From: Acidobacteriaceae bacterium
GTDB taxonomy: Bacteria > Acidobacteriota > Terriglobia > Terriglobales > Acidobacteriaceae
Direction: 5' to 3'
Length of the DNA: 11,655 nt
Assembly (NCBI GenBank): GCA_030042915.1
Contig: JASHYS010000126.1
Coordinates: forward strand, 1-11,655
Shown here in pieces: positions 5,844-11,655 of the stretch (its first letter is position 1; each line of letters opens with the position of its first letter). A program made the translations under genes and the position numbers. The notes beneath the pieces were generated by a model. The model saw nothing but the letters and a program-made list of their open reading frames with translations, made no database searches and was not told the DNA's origin.

Positions 5844-6980
5844 TCAGCTAAACAACGTACTGACACTCGTCTCCATGTGAATGCTCTCGATGGCCGCACC
5901 CAGCAGGCCGGCAATGGTGAGCACCTTGATCTTGGGCAACTGGTGCGCCGGATTGTTTCCCGGCACGGTTAACTTCTGCGCCGCTTCGCGCAGGGGAATG
6001 GTATCTGTGACGACGAGCTGCTCCAGCCGCGAGTTGGCAATGCGGTCGATGGCCGGCCCGGAAAGCACGGCATGGCTGGCGCATGCATACACCGCCGCTG
6101 CACCCGAGGCGCAGAGCGCGTCGACGGTCTTCACCAGGGTGCCTGCCGTATCGATGATGTCGTCAATGATGAGGCAGGTCTGGCCTTCCACGTCGCCCAC
6201 CACGTGCATCACTTCGGCAACGTTCAGGTCGGTGCGGCGCTTGTCCACAATGGCCAGCGGCGCACCCATTTTCTGCGCGAAGAAGCGTGCCCGCTCCACA
6301 CCGCCTGCATCGGGCGAAACCACAGTCAGGTTGGGCAGGTTGAGCTCGCGGTAATAGCTGACCAGGACCGGGCTGGCGAAGAGATGGTCGACGGGAATAT
6401 TGAAGAATCCCTGAATCTGGGCGGCGTGCAGATCGACAAAGAGCGCGCGGTTGGCTCCTGCGGTGGTGAGCAAGTCGGCGATGAGCTTGGCGCTGATGGC
6501 AACGCGCGGACGGTCTTTCCGGTCCTGGCGCGCGTACCCGTAGTAAGGCACCACCACCGTGATCCGGGCCGCCGAGGCCCTTTTGAGCGCATCGATCATC
6601 ACCAAAAGCTCCACCAGGTGCTGGTCCACCGGATAGCAGGTGGGTTGCACCACAAAAACGTCAACGCCGCGCACGTTCTCAAGCAGCTGGAAATACACTT
6701 CGCCGTCGGCAAACCGCTGCAGCTTGGCTTCGCCGACTTTGACCCCAATGTGCTCGGCAATGGCTTGCGCCAGCTTGGGGTTCGCCGTGCCGCTGAAGAG
6801 CTTGAAGCGCTTGTCCTCACTCAGCTTCGTTGATTTCTTGCGCTCCGGGGCTGGGACTTGCTTTCCGTCCTTTGCCTTGGGGGCGTCGCCCGGCCCACCC
6901 TTGCTTCCTTCCGGCTTTTCCGGGTTCGGTTCGCCCGGCTTCCTGGTTTCCAGTGTCGCTGTCGACGTTTCCGGTCCCAT
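5844..6980 (-). CDS. prs: Ribose-phosphate pyrophosphokinase (PRPP synthetase) with N-terminal extension
   Basis: A 378-residue cytoplasmic enzyme that makes PRPP from ribose 5-phosphate and ATP for nucleotide, His, Trp and NAD synthesis. The core (about 58-378) shows RFADGEVYFQLLENVRG, the flexible-loop motif YYGYARQDRKDRPR (about 146-159), FVDLHAAQIQGFFNIPVDHL (181-200) with the active-site His, and the PRPP-binding IIDDIIDTAGT (271-281). The usual length is about 315. The first 57 residues are a Lys/Pro/Glu/Gly-rich leader with no known domain. This extension is genuine, because a strong Shine-Dalgarno stands 9 nt before the ATG at 6980 and no other start fits. It lies between tRNA-Gln and rplY, matching common prs neighbourhoods. 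Confidence 0.97.
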   Translation of the reverse strand: MGPETSTATLETRKPGEPNPEKPEGSKGGPGDAPKAKDGKQVPAPERKKSTKLSEDKRFKLFSGTANPKLAQAIAEHIGVKVGEAKLQRFADGEVYFQLLENVRGVDVFVVQPTCYPVDQHLVELLVMIDALKRASAARITVVVPYYGYARQDRKDRPRVAISAKLIADLLTTAGANRALFVDLHAAQIQGFFNIPVDHLFASPVLVSYYRELNLPNLTVVSPDAGGVERARFFAQKMGAPLAIVDKRRTDLNVAEVMHVVGDVEGQTCLIIDDIIDTAGTLVKTVDALCASGAAAVYACASHAVLSGPAIDRIANSRLEQLVVTDTIPLREAAQKLTVPGNNPAHQLPKIKVLTIAGLLGAAIESIHMETSVSTLFS

Positions 6981-6989
6981 TGCTAGAGC

Positions 6990-6995
6990 ACCTCC
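6990..6995 (-). promoter_or_regulatory. Strong ribosome binding site of prs
   Basis: GGAGGT on the minus strand, 9 nt from the ATG at 6980. It fixes the start upstream of the unusual N-terminal extension. It is also the strongest Shine-Dalgarno in the window. Confidence 0.85.
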
Positions 6996-7029
6996 ATGCT
7001 GGTTGGCTATGGCTGCGTTCCTAATTCCG

Positions 7030-7133
7030 AGCTTCCAGCTGCTAGCCGCTAGCTTCTAGCGCTTTCTCGGCTGGAGCGGCGAATTTAGGTCACCCCGAGA
7101 AAGCTAGAAGCTGGTAGCTAGCAGCTAGTAGCT
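7030..7133. repeat. Inverted pair of the GCTAGC-rich element, prs side of tRNA-Gln
   Basis: A forward copy at 7037-7060 (extended left to 7030) and a reverse copy at 7103-7126 (extended to about 7133) differ at only 3 of 24 positions when one is reverse-complemented. The stem extends inward, because TTTCTCGG (7063-7070) pairs with CCGAGAAA (7095-7102). Together they can form an imperfect stem of over 30 bp around a loop of about 24 nt. The element occupies most of the gap between the prs leader and the tRNA 3' end. Its architecture resembles paired REP (BIME-like) units. Confidence 0.8.
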
Positions 7134-7141
7134 GATTCTTC

Positions 7142-7215
7142 TGGCTGGGCGACCAGGATTCGAACCTGGATAAATGCCTCCAAAGGGCATTGTCCTACCA
7201 TTGAACGATCGCCCA
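7142..7215 (-). tRNA. tRNA-Gln, anticodon UUG
   Basis: On the minus strand the sequence folds into a complete cloverleaf. The acceptor arm is TGGGCGA with TCGCCCA, discriminator G and an encoded CCA. The D stem is GTTC/GGAC around AATGGTA. The anticodon stem is ATGCC/GGCAT with loop CTTTGGA, so the anticodon is TTG. A 4-nt variable loop and the T arm CCAGG-TTCGAAT-CCTGG follow. It reads CAA, and CAG by wobble. It stands between ispE and prs, with an inverted-repeat element on each side. It is probably transcribed from its own promoter just upstream. Confidence 0.97.
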
Positions 7216-7241
7216 ACAACTTCTTCCGTCAGCCGACCGTG

Positions 7242-7271
7242 AGTCTCGCTTGCCCAACCGCCGACTGTCAA
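7242..7271 (-). promoter_or_regulatory. Candidate sigma-70 promoter of tRNA-Gln
   Basis: A perfect TTGACA (minus strand, 7266-7271) is followed after 18 nt by GAGACT (7242-7247), a weak -10. Initiation near 7235 would give a leader of about 20 nt before the tRNA. The -35 is convincing and the -10 is poor, so moderate confidence only. Confidence 0.42.
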
Positions 7272-7289
7272 CGGTGAAAAACAGCGACT

Positions 7290-7380
7290 AGCTCGTAGCC
7301 GCCAGCTTCCTGCTCTTTTCGTGCGTGGCGAACGAAGCCGGCTCTCGCAACGCCAGGCTAGAAGCCAGTAGCTAGCAGCT
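7290..7380. repeat. Inverted pair of the GCTAGC-rich element, ispE side of tRNA-Gln
   Basis: A degenerate forward copy (7290-7313, 19 of 24 positions identical to the copy at 7037-7060) faces a well-kept reverse copy (7357-7380, 22 of 24 identical to that at 7103-7126). The spacer is 43 nt, against 42 nt in the pair on the other side of the tRNA. The two spacers themselves look unrelated. The reverse copy overlaps the 3' end of ispE and contributes its stop codon. Confidence 0.72.
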
Positions 7381-8427
7381 GTCTTTCACAATCATCCCAT
7401 CCCAATACGCGGCGCGCGGCAGCGTGCGCGTCGTGTGCGCCGTGACGCTTGGAAACTGTCTCCGCACCCGTTCTGCCGCGGCTTCTGCGTCTTCGCGGGT
7501 CAGATACAACCCGAAGAGTGCTGAACCGGACCCTGACAGCGAGGCAAACAGGGCTGCCTCCGGCGTGCCGGCGGCCGCAAGAAGATGCTTGATCTCAGCA
7601 AGGGAAGGATGCTGGGGGAAGACAACGCGCTCGAAGTCGTTCTCGAACCAGCTCTTGATCCCGGTGCGGACAAGCCCAGACCCTTGAGTCGTCTCTTGCG
7701 GTCCGGCCAGGTCTTCCCTCAAAGAGAAGACACCGGAGGAGCCTGTGATCTGCCTGCCCGCCGGAGTTTCCCCCCGGAAGGCGCTGGCGTAAGCACGGCT
7801 CAACTTCTCCAGTTTATCGGCACTTGCTTGCGGGGTCAAACCTTCAGCGGCGCAGAGCGCATCCCAGTCGCGAAAGGCCTGCGGCGTCGAGATGCCCACT
7901 TCGGGAACAGCAACTACGCACCAGACGGGCTCAATGTCGGGCAATGGATAGACTTCCTGCCCGCGATCCACTCCCAGAACGGTTCCTCCAACAAGGAAAA
8001 GTGGTACATCCGAGCCGATGCGCGCAGCCAGCTCCATTCGGCGCGTAAACAGATCCCGAAACGGCAAGTTCAGCTCGTTTCCCAGTCCCACGAGCGCTGC
8101 AACCGCATTGCCCGAACCGGCGCCGAGGCCCCCCTGGACCGGCAGATTTTTGTCGATGCGGATCTCGACCTCAGCGTTGACGCCAAATTGCTCCAAGGCG
8201 AGGCAAGTCATTCTCCATGCTGTGTTTCGCTCGTCGGTGGGAACACGGGCTTCGCTCGAGGTCAACCGGAGTGAGTTCTGGGTGGCGCGGCTGGCTGTAA
8301 CCGTAACTATGTCATGGATTTCCAGTGTTTGGTAGGCGGTGACGAGGGCGTGGAAGCCGTCTAAACGCGGGGTCCCGAGAAAAAGCCCGAGATTGACCTT
8401 GGCGTGGGATCGGACGGCCGTTGACAT
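7372..8427 (-). CDS. ispE: 4-diphosphocytidyl-2-C-methyl-D-erythritol kinase
   Basis: A 351-residue GHMP kinase of the MEP (non-mevalonate) isoprenoid pathway. It phosphorylates the 2-hydroxyl of CDP-methylerythritol with ATP. The motifs are HAKVNLGLFLG with K10, the ATP-binding Gly-rich loop PVQGGLGAGSGNAVAAL (96-112), GSDVPLFL with the catalytic D140, and the third motif SLSGSGSALFGLY (296-308). The usual length is 280-310. The surplus sits mainly in a region of about 70 residues between STPQAFRDWD and ENDFERVVF, where E. coli-type enzymes have a short linker. The last two residues and the TAG stop lie in an interspersed repeat. No Shine-Dalgarno precedes the ATG. A TACAAT stands 9 nt before it, so the message may be leaderless. 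Confidence 0.95.
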   Translation of the reverse strand: MSTAVRSHAKVNLGLFLGTPRLDGFHALVTAYQTLEIHDIVTVTASRATQNSLRLTSSEARVPTDERNTAWRMTCLALEQFGVNAEVEIRIDKNLPVQGGLGAGSGNAVAALVGLGNELNLPFRDLFTRRMELAARIGSDVPLFLVGGTVLGVDRGQEVYPLPDIEPVWCVVAVPEVGISTPQAFRDWDALCAAEGLTPQASADKLEKLSRAYASAFRGETPAGRQITGSSGVFSLREDLAGPQETTQGSGLVRTGIKSWFENDFERVVFPQHPSLAEIKHLLAAAGTPEAALFASLSGSGSALFGLYLTREDAEAAAERVRRQFPSVTAHTTRTLPRAAYWDGMIVKDSC

Positions 8428-8436
8428 ACGGGATCA

Positions 8437-8442
8437 ATTGTA
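8437..8442 (-). promoter_or_regulatory. Candidate -10 element of ispE
   Basis: TACAAT on the minus strand ends 9 nt before the ispE ATG. Initiation at the usual distance would start at or within about 3 nt of the start codon, in keeping with the absence of a Shine-Dalgarno. I see no good -35 at 16-18 nt. The rest of the 166-nt gap up to 8593 holds only a modest inverted repeat (GCCGTC 8506-8511 with GACGGC 8524-8529). Confidence 0.33.
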
Positions 8443-8593
8443 GAGGGGCGTGAAGCTGCAGCCAGAATGACGGTGGTAGGGGCGAATATGTACAGGTATC
8501 GCGCTGCCGTCTGCACGATGGCGGACGGCGATCCCGTCACACTGCGGTTGCGAAACGCGTTCGCGATGAGTGAATCGCGTGCCGAGGCCCGCG

Positions 8594-9022
8594 CTACGCT
8601 GCTTCCTTGTAGAGCCACGCTCCCACAATGGTGCCGATGACGACCTCAAAGAATGCTCCCACCGTGGTGTAGAGCGCGAGGTGCTTCGTAAACAGGTGGC
8701 TCAGATACATGAAAGCCGTGTTGGGCAGAAAGAATCCCAGGAACCAGGTGACCACCCCTGCATAGATCGCAGTTTTCAAGCCCGGGCCGAAACGGGGCCT
8801 GATGGCGGCATAAATCCAAATGGCGGCAATTCCGCCCAGAATTCCCAGCAGATTGAAGCCGATCCAAGTGTTGGTAGAAAAATTCTGCTTGCCGAGGAGG
8901 GCCAACTGCCCGTTCCAATGCGGGCCAAGCCAAAGCCCGTCAACCAGATAGTCGAGGATGTCATATACGATACCGGCGACGATGCCGCCGAGAATTACAC
9001 GCGCATCGCTAATCTTTCCCAT
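8594..9022 (-). CDS. Uncharacterised four-helix membrane protein
   Basis: A 142-residue integral membrane protein of unknown function. Four hydrophobic segments are visible at about 8-26 (VILGGIVAGIVYDILDYLV), 52-70 (WIGFNLLGILGGIAAIWIY), 80-98 (AIYAGVVTWFLGFFLPNTA) and 115-135 (TVGAFFEVVIGTIVGAWLY). The first carries acidic residues (YDILDYLVDG), and the conserved-looking YAAIRPRFGPG follows the second. I recall similar small proteins with the pattern ILGGL.AG...N..E.L and WLYAAIRPR in acidobacteria and relatives, but none with a known role. The start at 9022 is set by AAGGAG (9029-9034) 6 nt upstream. The frame is open beyond it but not protein-like. It precedes ispE by 166 nt and probably has its own promoter. 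Confidence 0.82.
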   Translation of the reverse strand: MGKISDARVILGGIVAGIVYDILDYLVDGLWLGPHWNGQLALLGKQNFSTNTWIGFNLLGILGGIAAIWIYAAIRPRFGPGLKTAIYAGVVTWFLGFFLPNTAFMYLSHLFTKHLALYTTVGAFFEVVIGTIVGAWLYKEAA

Positions 9023-9056
9023 AGTGTTCTCCTTCAAGGATTTGGGGGATTTCGGG

Positions 9057-9085
9057 AGTATACGCGCGCACCAGGCAAGGTGCAA
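9057..9085 (-). promoter_or_regulatory. Candidate sigma-70 promoter of the four-helix membrane protein
   Basis: TTGCAC (minus strand, 9080-9085) and TATACT (9057-9062) are separated by exactly 17 nt. The predicted start near 9050 gives a leader of about 28 nt that holds the AAGGAG site. This is the best-formed promoter in the window. The divergent plus-strand gene at 9175 lacks an equally clear promoter, though TTGACC occurs at 9133-9138. Confidence 0.55.
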
Positions 9086-9174
9086 AGGGAAAAGTGCCAA
9101 CCAGGAACCTCGCCCACGGGAACCCCAGCCGTTTGACCTGCGTAGTATCTTGGGAACAAAGGCGGGGCGTACTC

Positions 9175-9369
9175 ATGCACCTACTCTTCCTGATCGCTCT
9201 CTACTTCCTCCCGGCCATTCTTGCGCATGCGCGTCACACGCATAACGCCACGGGAATCCTGCTGTTGAATATCTTCCTGGGCTGGACGTTGATCGGCTGG
9301 ATCGTCGCGCTCCTGATGTCGCTCTTCTCAGCGCCTTACTACGCCTATTACTATCGCCGCGGATGGTAA
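9175..9369 (+). CDS. Superinfection-immunity-like small membrane protein
   Basis: A 64-residue protein with two membrane segments: HLLFLIALYFLPAILAHA (2-19) and ILLLNIFLGWTLIGWIVALL (28-47). They are joined by a short His-containing loop (RHTHNATG). The pattern LYFLPAILA...H.N..GILLLN..LGWT.IGWI is that of the superinfection immunity protein family (PF14373, named after phage T4 Imm). It ends in a Tyr/Arg tail (YYAYYYRRGW). The family is common in bacterial chromosomes, where phage immunity has not been shown for most members, so the name should not be read as a function. GGCGGGG (9161-9167) lies 7 nt before the ATG. The last 7 nt overlap the next gene (ATGGTAA), which implies coupled translation. 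Confidence 0.85.
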   Translation: MHLLFLIALYFLPAILAHARHTHNATGILLLNIFLGWTLIGWIVALLMSLFSAPYYAYYYRRGW

Positions 9370-11150
9370 GTGAAGAGGACGGGCCGCAGAATCTCCATTG
9401 GGGCACGCGCGATTGGCTTGCCGCAACGGCCCTGTTTGCAGCTACCGCGGGCGTGGTGCTGTGGCAGAACGCGCACGTGGCCGTTCTTTACGACATTGGC
9501 TACGTGCTCGACAGCGCCGCACGCATGGCCGCGGGCCAAGTGCTCTATCGCGATTTCCCCTTCGCGCACGCGCCGCTCACATTTGTCGTGCAGGCCACGA
9601 TCATCCGGCTGACAGGCCCGGTTTTTCTTCACCAGGTGGTTTACTGCTCGCTGGTGGGAGGGGCGAGTTCGGTGCTGGCGTGGCGGCTGGCGCTTGACAC
9701 GCTGCGCCGTGTGAGAGCGGCCTGGACAGTGGCGCTGCTGCTGGCCGCACCGCTCAGCGTGCTCGGCATCTACTGCATTCTGCCTAATCCCGAATACGAC
9801 TGCGACTGCGCATTCTGGATTTTGATTGCAGTCTGGGCGCTGCGGCGAATGGACTCGCGCGCCAGCGCTGCCGGGTCGCGCAGAGTTGGATCGGCGGTTT
9901 TCGCGCTGGCTGCGGGAGCGGCTCTTTGTGTGCCGCTGTTTTTCAAGCAGAACATGGGTCTGCCTTTTCTTGTGGGATCTGCCGGTGCGGTATTGCTGGT
10001 GCTCGCGAACAGATGGTTTCGGCGTGGAGCGCAGCCAGAGAGATCCGACGTCCGCAAGCCGGCTTTTGTGCTGGCCGGCGCGGGCGCGTCGCTGGTGGCT
10101 GCCGTGCTGGCGCTGCATTGGACCGCGGGCCTTGGAAACTACCTGCACTGGACGATGAGTTTCGCAGCGCAACGGCGCCTGCCGGGGCTCGACACGATCC
10201 TGAGCATTTACCGCGATATCTCGCTCGCCTGGACGCTGCCGTGCGTCGCGGCGGGAGTGATTCTGCTACGCGCCGCTCGTGGTAAGACACATTGGCTCGG
10301 AATCCCCGCCTTCGCTCTGCTCGCCGCACCGTTTCTGTTCACGCTGGCTTCCCTGCTGATGTATGAAGATGCCGACGACCGCGCGACCAGTCTCATGGAG
10401 CTATGGCCATTGTTGCTCTTGCTCGCCGGCGCGCTGGCTCTGGCCCAACTGTTCATGCGCTGGCGCAGCCTGGAACTGTGCGTGTTCGTCCCGCTGATCT
10501 TGCTGGCGGCGATTCACGGAACGTTCTTATCGCAGCAGGTTTGGGGTTCGACCTATGGCATCTGGCCACTATTGGTGCTCCTTCTGGCGGAACTGCTGGC
10601 CTTTGTGGATGGCATGGGTGCGCGCGCGGATGCAATGCGGTGGTTGACTCCGGCGCTGGCCGCGGTCATCTCCATCACGCTGCTGGTGTGTGGCGGGTTC
10701 TACACGGCAAGTGAAGAGCGGCTTTCGTACGCGAACCTGCCCGACGGCCCGACGCAGCATTCCGCATTTCCGCAGCTTGCCGGCATGTCAACGCCCGGCC
10801 CCTACCTGCCTGAGCTTGATGAGCTGTTGCGCTACGCCCAAGCCAACATTCCACGTGAGGATGGATTGATCCTGATTCCGGGGGAGGAGCCGTTTTACTT
10901 TGCCACCGGGCGCGTTCCGCGCTTTCCCATCACACTTTTCGACGTGACCGGCAATCCATATTCGCCGGAGGAAATCGGCGGGCTGGTGCGGTCGCGCGAT
11001 ATTCGCTGGCTGATTGTGAAACGCGATCTGCAGATCAAGGAAGATCCGATGGTCGAACCGGCGGAGACCATGAGCGTGCTGATGCGCGAATTCGCGCCGG
11101 CGGCGCACCTGCACGGCTACGATGTGTACCGGCGAAGAACAGCGGAGTGA
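9363..11150 (+). CDS. GT-C type membrane glycosyltransferase-like protein
   Basis: A 595-residue polytopic protein with about 12 hydrophobic segments from residue 18 to about 455 and a soluble C-terminal domain (about 470-595). The first loop has DIGYVLDSAARMAAGQVLYRD (D44, D50, D64) followed by FPFAHAPLTFVVQA. This matches the first periplasmic loop of GT-39/ArnT-like transferases, where an acidic residue after helix 1 is catalytic. Such enzymes transfer a sugar from a polyprenyl phosphate carrier onto lipid, glycan or protein outside the membrane. The C-terminal part (ILIPGEEPFYFATGR, RDIRWLIVKRDLQ, YDVYRRR) is the type often found after the helices in this class. The acceptor is unknown. 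The start overlaps the previous stop by 7 nt and has no Shine-Dalgarno of its own. There is no ligase or polymerase gene next to it to guide function. Confidence 0.8.
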   Translation: MVSEEDGPQNLHWGTRDWLAATALFAATAGVVLWQNAHVAVLYDIGYVLDSAARMAAGQVLYRDFPFAHAPLTFVVQATIIRLTGPVFLHQVVYCSLVGGASSVLAWRLALDTLRRVRAAWTVALLLAAPLSVLGIYCILPNPEYDCDCAFWILIAVWALRRMDSRASAAGSRRVGSAVFALAAGAALCVPLFFKQNMGLPFLVGSAGAVLLVLANRWFRRGAQPERSDVRKPAFVLAGAGASLVAAVLALHWTAGLGNYLHWTMSFAAQRRLPGLDTILSIYRDISLAWTLPCVAAGVILLRAARGKTHWLGIPAFALLAAPFLFTLASLLMYEDADDRATSLMELWPLLLLLAGALALAQLFMRWRSLELCVFVPLILLAAIHGTFLSQQVWGSTYGIWPLLVLLLAELLAFVDGMGARADAMRWLTPALAAVISITLLVCGGFYTASEERLSYANLPDGPTQHSAFPQLAGMSTPGPYLPELDELLRYAQANIPREDGLILIPGEEPFYFATGRVPRFPITLFDVTGNPYSPEEIGGLVRSRDIRWLIVKRDLQIKEDPMVEPAETMSVLMREFAPAAHLHGYDVYRRRTAE

Positions 11151-11190
11151 ACGGAGCTAGCGGGAAGTTCGGAGACGACGACGGTGTCGC

Positions 11191-11217
11191 CCCCGCCCTA
11201 GCAGAGCTAGGACGGGG
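11191..11217. terminator. GC-rich hairpin between convergent genes
   Basis: CCCCG-C-CCTAGC pairs with GCTAGG-A-CGGGG around an AGA loop. That is 11 pairs and one mismatch, 40 nt after the glycosyltransferase stop and 57 nt past the stop of the opposing DUF2252 gene. No T run follows on either strand, so it would be an atypical or bidirectional terminator. Confidence 0.45.
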
Positions 11218-11227
11218 CACCCGCCGT

Positions 11228-11260
11228 GTTGGCGGGGTTGGCGGAGTTGGCGAGTTGGCC
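11228..11260. repeat. Short tandem repeat GTTGGCGGN
   Basis: Units beginning at 11228, 11237, 11246 and 11254 read GTTGGCGGG, GTTGGCGGA, GTTGGCGA and GTTGGCC. This makes a degenerate 8-9 nt tandem array just before a small GGCC/GGCC inverted repeat (11257-11268). It is noncoding, in the gap between convergent genes. Confidence 0.6.
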
Positions 11261-11274
11261 TGAGGGCCGCGCTG

Positions 11275-11655
11275 TTATTTTCTTGCCTTTGCTTTCCCTG
11301 ATCGCTTCAGTTGCTCCCAGTCCTTTTGCGTTTGGTCGGCGTAGGCAACGCCAAAGTCGGCAATCGCCTGGGCAAACGCGGCTCCATTGCCAACGTAGCC
11401 GGCGATCACCTGGGCGTCGCCGGAGCGTCCGTGGCCGCGGGCAAGCAGCTCGCCGCACACCTCGGCGTAGGCACGCAGATTTGGGCCGACCAGGTCCTCG
11501 ATGTCAATGGATCCTTTGTGATCGTTGAGCTGGCGAACGAGATAGTGGCGGTTGCCGATGTGGGTCCAGCCGAGAAAGGGGTCGGTTTGAATCTGCATGG
11601 CGCGCTGACCCTCGACCACGCGCTGGCCGTTGTGCGCGGGAGGCCGCGCGTCGGG
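11275..11655 (-). CDS. DUF2252 family protein, C-terminal part only
   Basis: The last 126 residues of a gene whose start lies beyond the right edge. The frame is open to the final base, and the GTG at 11619 is internal. The visible part reads QRVVEGQRAMQIQTDPFLGW, then YLVRQLNDHKGSIDIEDL, LRAYAEVCGELLARGHGRSG and VIAGYVGNGAAFAQAIADF. This is the C-terminal pattern of DUF2252, a large family of about 400-450 residues with a kinase-like (aminoglycoside phosphotransferase/HipA-like) fold and no established reaction. The ARGHGRSGD stretch aligns with the conserved ARAHARSGD-type motif of the family. A Lys/Arg-rich end (KRSGKAKARK) follows. It converges on the glycosyltransferase gene. Confidence 0.88.
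   Translation of the reverse strand, partial: PDARPPAHNGQRVVEGQRAMQIQTDPFLGWTHIGNRHYLVRQLNDHKGSIDIEDLVGPNLRAYAEVCGELLARGHGRSGDAQVIAGYVGNGAAFAQAIADFGVAYADQTQKDWEQLKRSGKAKARK

Noticed and set aside
6072..6833. 253-codon plus-strand open frame opposite prs
   Set aside because: It is a shadow of the conserved Prs core on the other strand, as expected in GC-rich DNA. It has no protein-like motifs.
7030..7380. Insertion sequence or integrated element using the tRNA as attachment site
   Set aside because: No transposase or integrase frame, and no duplicated tRNA 3' end, is found in the window. The repeats are short palindromic units, not IS ends.
9094..9174. Longer start for the superinfection-immunity-like gene
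   Set aside because: The upstream residues are not hydrophobic or family-like. GGCGGGG lies 7 nt before ATG 9175, which starts directly at the first membrane segment.
9351..10172. 273-codon minus-strand open frame opposite the glycosyltransferase
   Set aside because: The Arg/His/Gln-rich translation is typical of antisense frames. The plus frame encodes a regular series of membrane helices.
11228..11260. CRISPR-like array
   Set aside because: The units are 8-9 nt and contiguous, with no spacers, so this is a short tandem repeat.

Overview
The window looks like chromosomal DNA of a GC-rich Gram-negative bacterium, most likely an acidobacterium. This is inferred from the gene complement, the protein styles (DUF3857/transglutaminase protein, DUF2252 protein, GT-C membrane proteins) and from small interspersed repeats of a kind I associate with Acidobacteriota. 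No marker in the window proves the taxon.

Layout. Positions 1-1866 (+) hold the 3' part of a DUF3857/transglutaminase-like protein. A small MerR-type regulator follows on the same strand (2038-2523). From 9022 down to 2581 everything is on the minus strand. Read in the direction of transcription it is: a four-helix membrane protein of unknown function, ispE (isoprenoid precursor kinase), tRNA-Gln(UUG), prs (PRPP synthetase), rplY (L25/Ctc), pth (peptidyl-tRNA hydrolase), rpsF (S6), rpsR (S18) and rplI (L9). This is a housekeeping translation and nucleotide block that joins the common ispE-prs, prs-rplY-pth and S6-S18-L9 linkages. No ssb lies between rpsF and rpsR, and no ychF follows pth. From 9175 a plus-strand pair overlaps by 7 nt: a 64-residue two-helix protein of the superinfection-immunity type and a large GT-C-like membrane glycosyltransferase. 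A GC-rich hairpin lies between this pair and the convergent 3' end of a DUF2252 protein that runs off the right edge.

How the genes work together. The minus-strand block supplies ribosomal proteins of both subunits, recycles peptidyl-tRNA, makes PRPP and feeds the MEP isoprenoid pathway. S6, S18, L9, L25 and Prs all carry low-complexity Ala/Pro/Glu/Lys tails beyond the usual family lengths.

The most interesting structure is not a gene. A roughly 24-31 nt palindrome-rich element built from GCTAGC and AGCTTCTAGC occurs five times in 1.7 kb. It appears once between rplY and prs. It also appears as two head-to-head pairs with nearly equal spacers (42 and 43 nt), one on each side of tRNA-Gln. One copy supplies the ispE stop codon. 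A second, unrelated dispersed repeat with two hairpins sits between rpsR and rplI. I see no CRISPR array, insertion sequence, rRNA, phage gene cluster or defence island.
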